Origin: Aspidiotus rigidus
Lineage: Eukaryota > Arthropoda > Insecta > Hemiptera > Diaspididae
Assembly (NCBI GenBank): GCA_035079385.1
Contig: JAVHKY010000052.1
Coordinates: 9,610,001-9,674,000 of the forward strand
Direction: 5' to 3'
Length of the DNA: 64,000 nucleotides
Numbering within the stretch: position 1 is the stretch's first letter; each line of letters begins with the position of its first letter. This document shows positions 1 through 12,700 of this stretch, one piece after another. Made by a program: the position numbers and the translations under genes. Below the pieces are notes generated by a model. The model saw only the letters and a program-made list of their open reading frames with translations, searched no databases and was not told where the DNA came from.

Positions 1-1640
1 CTAATTATTGAAATAAAATTTACGTGCATCATCGAAGTTTTCATTTTTGTTCATAACGAACGTATATACTTAGTACGTATTTTAAAAAATATTGATAGAG
101 AAAGTGTGAAGTCATGCATGTGATATTATTTATTACCAAGTACTGTTCAATATGAAGAAATGATAGTATATTATGCAACTAGTGCAAAAGAGTGAAAAAT
201 GGCCAACAAGTGCCAAGTTTGATTCCCGAGGCAAAGCCGAGGGTAGCAAATAGCACAAGTAGCCATTTTTTACTGTTTTGTACGAGTTCCATACGATATT
301 TTATTCAAAAAGTGCAAATAAAGTAGCGATATTATTGCTCTAGTGCAATAATATCGCTACTTTTTTGCACTAGTTGAATAAGTGTAGTTTTGGTATTAAT
401 TTATAGTTCAGTCAAATTAGACATGAACCTGGCACGATCCTCCAGCATAGATTTTTTACGCATATTTGTCGGAAATGATCTTCACAAGAACTCCAGAGAG
501 TTCCCTACCTGAAAGTGTAGTGCTTTTTCCCCCAGGGGGCCGAACGTCCGACAGAAATCGGTTTTTCCAATTTTTCTCGCGAATCACACATTCTATAATG
601 AAAATACCTCAGTACAAAAATAATCCTCACCAAATTTACAATAAAAATGTATTCTTGTAATTTTTTGATCAACCCAATGAAAATCGAGTAAATACGCCCT
701 CAAAATGACTCCCTCAGAACAGCTATTTTAATGAAAAGGTGTGAAAACGCCGAAAAACGGTGTTTTTTCAATTTATCTTGTAAATCGTACATCTTACGAA
801 AAAATAGCTCAGTACAAAAATAAACTACGTGAAATTTCCTAGGGATGTACTCTTTACAATTTTTAATTAGCGCAATGTCTTTTTTAATGTCTAATTTGAC
901 TGGACTATTAGGGGAAGAAACACAAGAAAAAAAGTTATCGATCGATAATACTCATCATGGAAACAAAAGGTTTCCATATAGTCACGCGGATTGCAAGAGT
1001 TTTTTCTGTCTCCTGTTTTCCTTCATGTTTGCAAAGTGTTGAATGTTCAAAGCTGAAATTAAGTATGATCCTCAATGATTGATTGAGTCACTTTACCTTG
1101 AAAGATTTAAATTAATCGCTATTTCTGCAGCGTGGGAGTAAAGTAAGCAATTTTGCAAATACACGAGGAAAAATTGCTCTTTTTATTCCAGCAGAGACGA
1201 ACATAGCTTATTGGGATACATGAGCTGGAGTTTTTTGTTTTCTTACTCCTTCAAGAGTGAAAAAAATCGAAATTTTCCTCTAAATGGTGTGGCAAAAAAA
1301 TCAACTTTACGCTCTCTGGAGTAAAGATTGCTTTCATAATCATGTGTCCTAAAAAATACATCAACTTCCCTCGTCCTTCCGTGAATAATTATGAACTATC
1401 ATCTCGCCTACTTTTTGGCAGACCCTATAGTTTTTTCTTCTACGTTCTCGTTGGGCTATATTTTCCGAAATACTCCGACACTTCTTTTTTTTCCTCGTCA
1501 TAATTAGATTTTATTCCATTTTCTGTCTGATTAATATTTCGATGTTCAATGTTTATTGATAATATGAGAGTATGCGGGGAGGATCATAAAACTAAAAATG
1601 CCAAAAATTGTACTCCTTTCCAAAATCCACCAACCCCCCC
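1..1640. other. AT-rich non-coding DNA with foldback sequence
   Basis: No coding exon is recognised here. If the first dynamin exons lie upstream, this is intron. A palindrome at 301-381 has outer arms TTATTCAA/TTGAATAA and inner arms AGTAGCGATATTATTGC/GCAATAATATCGCTACT. A second inverted pair (GTGAAAAATGGC near 193, GCCATTTTTTAC near 262) flanks a short spacer just to its left. Short open frames at 466-660 and 845-1042 have no recognisable content. Confidence 0.6.
301..381. repeat. Short near-perfect palindrome
   Basis: The two arms (about 38 bases each) pair almost completely around a six-base centre near 341. TTATTCAA at 301-308 mirrors TTGAATAA at 374-381. It is probably a small foldback (MITE-like) element; no clear target duplication was found. 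Confidence 0.7.
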
Positions 1641-1648
1641 CCCAAAAA

Positions 1649-3371
<1,723 letters not shown>

Positions 3372-3384
3372 TGAATGGAATAAC

Positions 3385-5477
3385 TTTTTTTTTTTTTTTT
3401 TTTTTTTGGGGGGGGGGGGTTTGGGTTCCTCGCGAGAGGCGAGTTGGTGGTTGATCGAGACGTGGAGATATCGCGTATTCGCCAGCCTAGGGGGGGACAG
3501 AGGCGGCACAGTACGTAACCCAATCAGTCAACACCCCTGATTGGACGTGAATGCCTGCTAATGTCAATAAATAAGGGACAAGCAGTGGGACGGTACGTAA
3601 CTCAGTCAGGCAACGGAGAATACTTGACTGGACGTGAAAGCCTTGTGTTGTCAATAAATATCCTGGCGGTGCAATGGCGAATAGATGCGATAGCAGTCCG
3701 TACTTGCGTGTATTACTTATGCTTAAGGAGGTGACAAGCAGGACAGTACATAACCCGGTTTCTCCCACAAAACTGGACGTGAAGGCCTGCATTGCAGATA
3801 ACCGTATCGGAAGCAACGCACGCAGTACTTGTCTGATCTGTAAGACGATGAGTGTCTTGAGTGGCTTGTGTGGTGTTTGCTTCAGTGATCAGGGGGGGTT
3901 GCCCGCAGAGACTTGCCGTGTTGGCTTTGCACTGGACGGGTTCCCCCATCACACTTCGGCGTTCCCTGAGAGGGTGTGTGGTTTAGTGGGAAACAGTGTT
4001 CCGAGGCTCTCTACTTGACTAGTTCCCTGAAAGGGTGTAGAGAGGGGTACGCTTCTGCGGACAGGGCAGATCCTGACGCGCATCAGCGACTTCTTCAGGG
4101 GTGAAGAAGGTGTGGTTTGGAGGTCGTCAACTGATAGTTGGCGAGTGTGTAGATAAACTAACTGGTAAGGGTAAGGCCTAAAAGTAGGTAATAATAATAA
4201 TAATAACAATAATGATAGTACTACTACTATTACTAGGGTGGGAATGATGTTCCCAGTCCGTCTACTCATCCCTGGTGTGGGAGGTAGAGGAAGATGAGGG
4301 GTTTGCTTCCATGGTCAAGGGTCACCCGCAGATGGGTTTCCCTATTGCACTTCTGCATCTGTCTTGAAAGGACAGATGTGGTTGTTGGAGTCTTCCTCGG
4401 CTGGTTAGCTGAGTGAAGGTGTGGTTTGGTGGGAATAGGTATGGTATTCCGGGGGCCTCTCTGCTTCCGCTGGGTAGTAGAGAGGGGTTGCTTCCATGGT
4501 CTGGGATTACCTGTACAGGGTTTTCCCATCACATTTCGGCGTCATCTTCAGAGAAGAGGTGTGGATTAGTAGGAGCAATGTCCAGAGGCTCCTCTACCTG
4601 TCCGAGGACAGTTGTAGCGGAGGGGGTTTTAGAAGTCTAACGTTAGTCAGATGTGGATTGGAGGTATATGTTAGGCTAGGTTCAGTGGATCTCGCATGAG
4701 TGTGCAACCAGCAGCCAGGACGTGAAGGCTGCGCCTCTCATCCATATCCAGATGTGCTAGGCAGGGCAGTACGTAACCCAACCCAACCCGTTGGACGTGA
4801 AGGCCTGCAAATATCCTTCAGTGGGTGCGAGGCTCAGCAGTACGTAACCCCAGTTACCGGCTGTACTGCGAGGGGTGGTTTACGCATGCGAGAGAGCATG
4901 GATGAAAACAGAGAAGAAGGGTCAAAGAGATCGGTAGGAATCCCGATACTGGACCCCCTGCTGTGGTGCAGTTACCCTGTCGTAAGTCGACAGCCATGAA
5001 GCTAGAAGAGTGAGAGAGATAGGAAAGATGTCTAACCTTACGAAAAGAGAAGAAGGATAGGATAGAGTGGTGAACAATGATGCTAAAATATGAGGGTGAC
5101 GTACACAGGGAGAAGTCTGTGCGAGCCCGCTGCTTTGTCATTCCCGAGGGAGTGACTCCCCTCACCATCCAAGTATGGTAGCAGCTAGACTTAAGGATGT
5201 GTCAGTTACTCCTTGCTTCCCACGTAGCAGCGGGGAGGACCCTGATTGACATCCTTCGAGGGGGGAGTTCGCCTACACCACTTTTAGTTGACTATATTGG
5301 AGAGTGACAGCGACTATTTGCCTTTCCGCTTTTCAGCTTCCACCGCGTACTGTCCAAAGCAATGGCTTCCTCTCCCAGTCGTAAGCCCCCTCGCCACGGC
5401 AAGGCAGTGGTGAGACTTGAAGACGCACCAGTTCCAAGACACAATTGTGTCCCCGCCAGTGCGCCCCCCGGAGGGGG
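3385..5477 (-). mobile_element. 2.1-kb GC-rich non-coding insertion with target-site duplication
   Basis: A 13-bp direct repeat TGAATGGAATAAC lies at 3372-3384 and 5478-5490, immediately outside this block, as expected for a target-site duplication. The left end is a T-run followed by a G-run (an A-tail when read on the minus strand), suggesting a retroposed element in minus orientation. The block is visibly GC-richer than its flanks. It carries repeated internal modules: AGTACGTAACCC-like and GGACGTGAAGGCCTGC-like motifs recur at about 3510, 3595, 3745, 4770 and 4840. No protein domain is found, so it is either non-autonomous or the non-coding part of a LINE. Because the right duplication is also followed by a T-run, the duplicated target may be about 34 bp instead of 13. 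A diverged relative lies at 9240-10200. Confidence 0.7.
4190..4236. repeat. Imperfect trinucleotide repeat (TAA/TAC)
   Basis: A short run of TAATAATAA changing into TACTACTAC inside the 3385-5477 insertion. It is interrupted and low-copy. Confidence 0.8.
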
Positions 5478-5490
5478 TGAATGGAATAAC

Positions 5491-6526
5491 CTTTTTTTTT
5501 TTTTTTTTTTTTGAACAGGGAAATAGAAACGGGCCCTTGATTCAAGTCGATGAAAGTTTGTAATTCAATCATCTTTTCTGCTTGTCAACACAAATGATTT
5601 TTTACTATCGATGTTCTTACATCATTTTTAGACAGCTTCATATTCTCGCCCTTATGTCTACAAATATTTGTCTCACCTGCTCTCTATTGTGTGAAGCCAT
5701 AAACGCAAAACTCTTACCTCATGTTTACTAAACGCGCGCACACATTCCTCACTCTGCCTTTAAATTGAGTAGAAATGTCAGCTTCACCCAATGTTGTTTG
5801 AAGATGATTTTTTTTTTTTTTTTTCATATGATACCTGAAGCATTTTTACCACTGACAAATAAATTTCAGCACGACTGTATAAAATTTACAAATATTCATA
5901 TCAGGGAGTACTTTCAATGTTTGAAATGAGTAAAACTGTTCTGGGAAATTTGAAAAGTTGGAGTAGGTATTTAGTCAACAATCCAACTGTTTATGTTTGA
6001 AAAATCACATTTTAAATCTATTAATACGAGTCATTATTACTATGGGTTTGTTTAATCTCATAATATTATTCCAAAGTATTGTAATAAAACAAAGAAAGAT
6101 GTCATCATCATTTTGATTGAATTTGTGGTCAAACGCATTTGTATCAACTTTTGCTGGTAACATGATTTTGTAGATGCTTTGCATGTAAAATTTAAGAGCT
6201 CAAAATTCAGCAGAAGCGTATATGTTTTTTCCTCTCATCATTATGAATATTCGGCTTCCCAGTACCAGTTAGTTTGTACTTGAATTTAAGTACTGTTTAT
6301 TTCTATTGTATTTGCTATAGTTTATAAAATTTGTATCTCATTGAGCGGAAGAGGTAGAGCTGAGTGATAAGATGTAAAAAAGAAAAAATTCTTGTTCTAT
6401 TTAATAGAACAAGAATTAGAATCTATTATATTCCTTTTTCAAATCTTCATTGCTTTCACTGAATCATTCATTTTACAATCTACATGCTGTGTAATAATTT
6501 TAGTTTTCTGTTTGCATTACTCAAAG
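5491..6526 (+). other. Intron sequence upstream of the first visible dynamin exon
   Basis: AT-rich, with T-runs near 5510 and 5810 and no exon recognised. The pyrimidine-rich acceptor ending in CAAAG at 6526 closes the intron. The donor and the preceding GTPase exons are outside the window. Confidence 0.6.
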
Positions 6527-6719
6527 GTGTACGAACAATCGGCGTGATTACAAAATTAGACTTGATGGACGAAGGAACGGATGCTCGTGAAATCCTAGAG
6601 AATAAGTTGCTGCCTTTGCGCCGAGGTTATGTTGGCGTTGTTAATCGAAGTCAGAAAGATATTGAAGGACGAAAAGATATCAAAGCAGCTCTGGCTGCTG
6701 AAAGAAAATTTTTTCTAAG
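6527..6719 (+). CDS. shi: Dynamin exon: GTPase domain, G4 motif
   Basis: Encodes [18 protein letters not shown] followed by [20 protein letters not shown] and ends ERKFFL. TKLD is the guanine-specifying G4 motif. Acceptor ...CAAAG at 6526; donor GTATTA at 6720 splits a serine codon (AG|T). Confidence 0.95.
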
Positions 6720-9700
6720 GTATTACAATTTCCATGATAATTTTGATTTGTTCCGAAATGATGCGACCCATAAAATAAAAACAAAAATAAAAAAGCAGCA
6801 AATTTTTTAATCATAGAAATACACACAGAAATGTTTTTGACGGAAGTTCATTATTAACTAAATATTGCCAAGAAAAAAAAAAAAAGTAGTGCTTAATTGA
6901 TAATACCGTCGGTTGAAAACGTTTCTATTTGTATGTGTATTCCTATGACTGAAAAATTTGCGGCTTTTGTGTTCGTGTTTTTGTTTTTATTTTCAATTAC
7001 TATGATAAGTCGACGTACTGAGTCGCGCCGCGAGTCAAGTTCACCATCTGATATAAAATCCAATGTAGGTTGTGAAGCTTCAAGGATGTCGAGACTTATT
7101 GTAGAAAATTTCTGAATTTTTCACCCCGCCTGTCAAATTTGAGTCTCATACGGAAAAAAGATATGAGAATTTTTATTGTTACTAAATTTTACACGGTATT
7201 TGAACTGCGGTTCATTGTTCTAGTCTTTGTGTGGGTACTAACTCCTGAGCAAAAAAAAGTAGACCTGCTTACTCGTGAGTTTTGGTTGAATCTCTTCTTT
7301 CTCTCAAAATTTCAATTAATGAAAAAATGAGTAAACTACAAATAAGTTTTTGTATCTTTCGTCATGATATATTTCATGTTGACGAGAAGAAAAAGATAAT
7401 ATTTTGCCGTCTCATTGTCCATAGGGTTTGTGAATTTTGATGATCGATAGTGTTCATTATTATTAAGGTGAAGACCGACTTCTGTGTCATTGTCAAACTC
7501 AAATTATCTTGATCTATGGTCTGTCTGTTGTAACACTATAAATAGCAAGGAATAAAGGAGATGAAGAATATGAAACTGCGAGCCGATTTTCGTTGTACCT
7601 TTTTTTGTTGTTTCACAATCTCCCTCTCCCTTTATTTTAGTACTGCTATAAACTTGCCATGAATTTGATAGCAAGGAAATTTGCACCTTTCATGTTTAAT
7701 TCTACAAAATTTCTCTTTATGGGCAAACCATGATATGTCTAGAAGTGAGTTGTTTCATTAGGAAAGACATAACAAAAATCTGGCCTATCGTTTTCGCAAA
7801 TAACATTCACTTCAGAGCGCTGATGTTTTTTAATATCCTAGATATCACCAACCGACCGAGAAGAACAAAATCAGTTGTTTGTGTCCTTCTTTCCATTTGT
7901 TTTCCGCAAATAAAATACTGTGATTTTTTTCTCCTTATCTTATTCATTGTTTCTTTCTTTCCATTTTAATAGTCATCCAGCATATAGACATATGGCAGAT
8001 AAATTGGGTACGCCATACCTGCAGCGTATACTCAATCAGCAACTTACGAATCATATCCGTGATACATTACCTGGATTACGCGATAAGTTACAGGTACCGG
8101 CGGCACATGAAGATTAAAATACTGTCCCATTTGAAAATGAATAAGGATGAGAAAAATGAAATTTGAAACTCGTTGTTTCAGAAACAATTGCTGGCACTTG
8201 AAAAAGATGTAGATCAATTTAAATATTTTAGGCCCGATGACCCATCTGTGAAAACGAAAGCTATGTTGCAGTAAGTATTACTTCGCAAACATTACATCAA
8301 AGAGCGTGAACTCAGTGGTGTTAAATGTTAGTGGTAGTACTTGGTTAATTGTATGTTATCTGTATGAATATTTATATGTAACACAGGATGATCCAACAAC
8401 TACAGTCTGATTTTGAACGAACAATTGAAGGTTCTGGTTCAGCATTAATCAACACAGTGGAGCTGTCAGGCGGAGCAAAAATCAATCGCATATTTCATGA
8501 ACGTTTTCCGTTTGAAATTGTTAAAATGGAATTTGACGAGAAAGAATTGAGAAGAGAAATAGCGTTCGCTATTAGGAATATTCATGGTATTCGAGTGGGT
8601 CTCTTCACCCCGGATATGGCTTTTGAAGCAATAGTGAAGAAACAGATCTCGCGACTCAAAGAACCTAGTCTCAAATGCGTTGATTTAGTCGTTATGGAAT
8701 TGTGCAATGTGGTTAGGGTCTGCACAGAGAAAGTAAGTAATTTTTAATGAGAAGTTTAAATTGAAGTCTATTAAAATTCGGTGGAATCTGGTCATTCTTG
8801 TAGCTTACAATCCAGGAACGGTTTTGGAAGTTTAATTTTGTCCTTTACCACTGTCATACCGCACTACATTGTATCGGTTGGGAAGAACCAAAATTAATAA
8901 TTTTACGTGATCCATAAAAAAATAAAATATTCAGCATAGTGGATCTTTCATACAAGCTGCGAGTCTGATAGAACCTTGAACGCTGCTTGCACCCTCCTTA
9001 CAGAAATCCACAAGTGCAGTAGCCTTGCTTCTGCATTTTATACATTATGTGTACCCGCAAGTATTTTATCAATTCATGTTTTAGTACATGTGTGTGATAA
9101 AAAGCATCACCACTAGTGGTAGATTATTTGGGTGGCGTGAGCTTGACCGATAACAAACGACCGTCAGTTGGTTCTTCTGTATTTGAGAGACAAGATTGGG
9201 AAATCTGGATGCCTAGTACGTATGTAAATGATCATCCAATTCAAACATACATACAATGACGACGTATCATACCGAAGTGTTTACATATTGCGGAATGAAA
9301 TGCATATCTCGTGTTAGAACGTATGTTGAGTGGAACTGAATGAGGGAGTTGATATTCAATGAGCAGCAGCCCCTTGTTCGGATCAGAGATCTGTAATACT
9401 AGAAAGGTAGTCGAGGGGGTTGGAGAAGTACATGAATTCATAACTGTTCCCACGAAAATGAACAAATTAGTCTCCCTCCAACCTGGATAATCCTACGTAC
9501 TTCAGAGGTCGGGTGGTATCTGCAGGTTCCCTGGAGAGTGATATACGTTTCAGCCATGCATCCTTTGGTCACGTACCCTAGAATTGACGGTGAAGCTTTT
9601 GGGTGAAGGTGGGTGTACATTGAAGTACAGTCTCTACTCTCTGAGCCCTAGAGTTACAGGAGCTTAGGGCATTCCAACAAAGACCCAGACAACTGCGCCA

Positions 9701-12700
9701 TGGGGTGACTCTTCCGGCGACTGGGTGGATGAGTGAAAAGGGGAGATGTTGGACGGGGACGTGAGAGCTTCTAGCAGTACATAACCCCCATTAGGAAATA
9801 GATGTCAGCCAACTCCGCCAAAAGAGGCCTAAAGTGCATGGAAGTACTTGACCTTTCAGTGGATGTGAAGGATGCGAGCAATATGTAACCCCAGCCTGGC
9901 ATTCCCTGGTGATCGAGTTCTTTATTCCCGCGTGGGTTACAGGAGAGTGCTATTTCTTCCAGTCTCAGTCCTCACAAGACATCTGCAGGATGGTGAGTTG
10001 TCCCGCAGCTCACGACAGAAGAATGGGGCTTTGGGAGAGGATACAGCGTAAGTGTGACTGCTTCCCTGCGGATGTGTGAAGGAAGGATAGGTGGAATAGG
10101 GTTGCGACAGTCATACATGGGATTAAGTCCATGCAAACCTGATTCTAATTATCTTGAGCCCCTCATCGGGGCAAGGTAGTGGACAGACTTGAAGAGAAAA
10201 TGTAAAGAGATTAATTATTTTATCTTAGAATTTGAAGCTGAAAAATTGTGAAAAAGTACGATGCTGTTTGATTGTTCGTCTTTGTATTGTGTCAAATAAA
10301 GAGGAAGTGTACGTACAAATTAAAACATATTTCAGTCATCATTTGTTTTCATCAAACAACGCGAGTCAATTTTCTGAATCATTCATTACATTTTGTAGTT
10401 TACCCATCTGCGAGTATAAGCCTCCCCTATCCTCTCCCAACGGATTCTGTCCCACGCATCCCTTTGCCATGCAATTCCTGCGTATGATCTTATTTCATCA
10501 ATCCACCTTCTTCTTGGTCGGCCTCTCTCTCTTTTATGGTCATATGGAGTCCAGTCTGATAGAATATTTTCCCACCAGTTATTGGTTTTCCTACTCACGT
10601 GCCCAGCATACCTTAGTTTTTGCTTCTTTATTATGTAACGTATATCTTTATCTCTCTATGTTTTTTCTCTCACCATTTTGTTCCTCGCTCTTTCTGCTCT
10701 TTTAATCTCCAGCAAGCTCCTTTCCATTGCCAATTAAGTTTTCCTCATTTTATCTAATTGTAAATTAGTTGGAGCCCGTGTTTGTGTTCCGTATACCAAT
10801 GCCGGCAATGTGCAACTTTCCCATATCCTAATTTTGTTATTTACAGACATATTACTTTTGTATATCTGCCTTAATGACCTATAGTTTTTCCTACCCTGAT
10901 TTATTCTCCTTGATATTTCTTTATTTAGTCTGTCATCTAACACTACTGACTGTCGTAGGTATGTGGCCTCCTTAAAAATCTCGATTTCTCTTCCTTCTAT
11001 AGTAATCTTTTTATCGTCTCAAAACAAAGATAATACATGATACTAATTAATAATAATAAAAATAATGGTTCTGACCCCGCCAAGGCAGATCAAATTTTTT
11101 GTATCGTTCCTTAAAATTAAAGTACTCGTACTTTGGGAAAACATTCTTTCAGACAATCAATTTTCTCATCAGGTTGATGTTTGTGAGGTGTATGATGCAA
11201 GGTTTTTCTTATTTCCTTTGTATTGTGCACTCAAAACGTGCATGAGTGTCCGTTCCTAATAGCAATCTAGTGACATAAGTTCTGCTTTCTTGGCAGAGAG
11301 GTCATTGTCTCTGGGAACCTGTTTTATGAGTCAAATGGGATTTGGTATTGAAAATTCAAGGAAGCCTACACCTAGATAAAGCTAGTATAAAGAAGGCCTA
11401 CCCCTACTGTAAGCCTAGTATAATATAGTTTGAGAGTCTAAATTTTTCTCGAATCTCCAGCTATATATGATAGCTCGAGAGTCGAAATTTTTCCAAGTCC
11501 CCCTCCGATCATATATAGCTTGAGAGTCGAAATTTTTGTTAGTCCCCCTCCTATCATATATAGCTCGAGAGTCGAAATTTTTCAAAGTCTCCCTCCTATC
11601 AAATATGGCTCGAGAGTCGAAATTTTTTCCAAGTTGTTTGCTGGACGGCGGAGGTGCACGGCAAATTTCTCAAAAAGCCTCCCATAAAACAGGTTCCCTG
11701 TTAAAATTCCCTTCTTTATTTGCAGTACTGCAGAAGAAAACATTGCAGGACTGCAATGGCTGCAATGGCAGCGGGGAACCCGCTGTCTCGAGTCCCCTAG
11801 AGCCTGAAGTTTTCCAAATCCTAATATTATGACGTGACAACTTGAACGTGCTGCAATTTCAAGGAAGCCATCGTCTTTCCAAGTCCCCTTCCTATCATAT
11901 ATGGCTAGAGGGTCGAAATTTTTCCAAGTCCCCTTTCTCCTTTTTAGCTCGGAGGTAGGAATTTTTCCAAGTCCCCTTCCTATCATACTCGTATATAGCT
12001 CGGAGGTAGGAATTTTTCTAAGTCCCCCTTCCCCCTCTCTGACGTCACCAACCTCGCTCGCAACGAAAAATTCCTGGAAGTATCCCCAACAAAAGGAATA
12101 GCGGGTTCCCCGCTAAACAAATGTAATTCAAGTGAAGACCGTCTTTTGGGATGAGAGCCATTATCAGTGCAAATAAATCTTTCGCATGGTATACCAGGCT
12201 CAACAAGCTTACAACTGGGCTCTTCTGCCGATGGCAACTTCCACACAATAAACACGAAGCAACAAGAAATTAAGAGACTGGTGTATAAGAAAAAGAGAAT
12301 GAAGTAGAAACAAAGAGACACAGAAAGCGAAGAATAAAAATTGGTAAAGTTCAATTTTACCCACAATTAACATCAATTTAAACGTAGGTTTAACTGTGGT
12401 TAAAATAAATACACTTAACAAGAGGAATAAATTGGCACTATTAACCACACAGAACAAAATAGTATATTTCATGCCAAGGAGCGAAAGCGACGCTTTGAAT
12501 GTCGAGTCCGGTATGTTGCGAAGCAAGGCGAACGAGTCATTTGAAGTCGCTCGCTCCTTATCTTGGAAGATATTTTTTATAACGGATACTACGAAGAGTG
12601 CGCTTTTGGCGTGCTGATTTTAGAAGCGAAAACGCCGTCGTCGTCGTGATAACTAGATTAGACTTATGAATAAATAAAAACATATCATATTGTTCGTTAT

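Noticed and set aside
10232..10705. 157-codon plus-strand frame
   Set aside because: It overlaps the RTE-like remnant on the opposite strand, which gives a recognisable protein. The plus-strand translation is meaningless.
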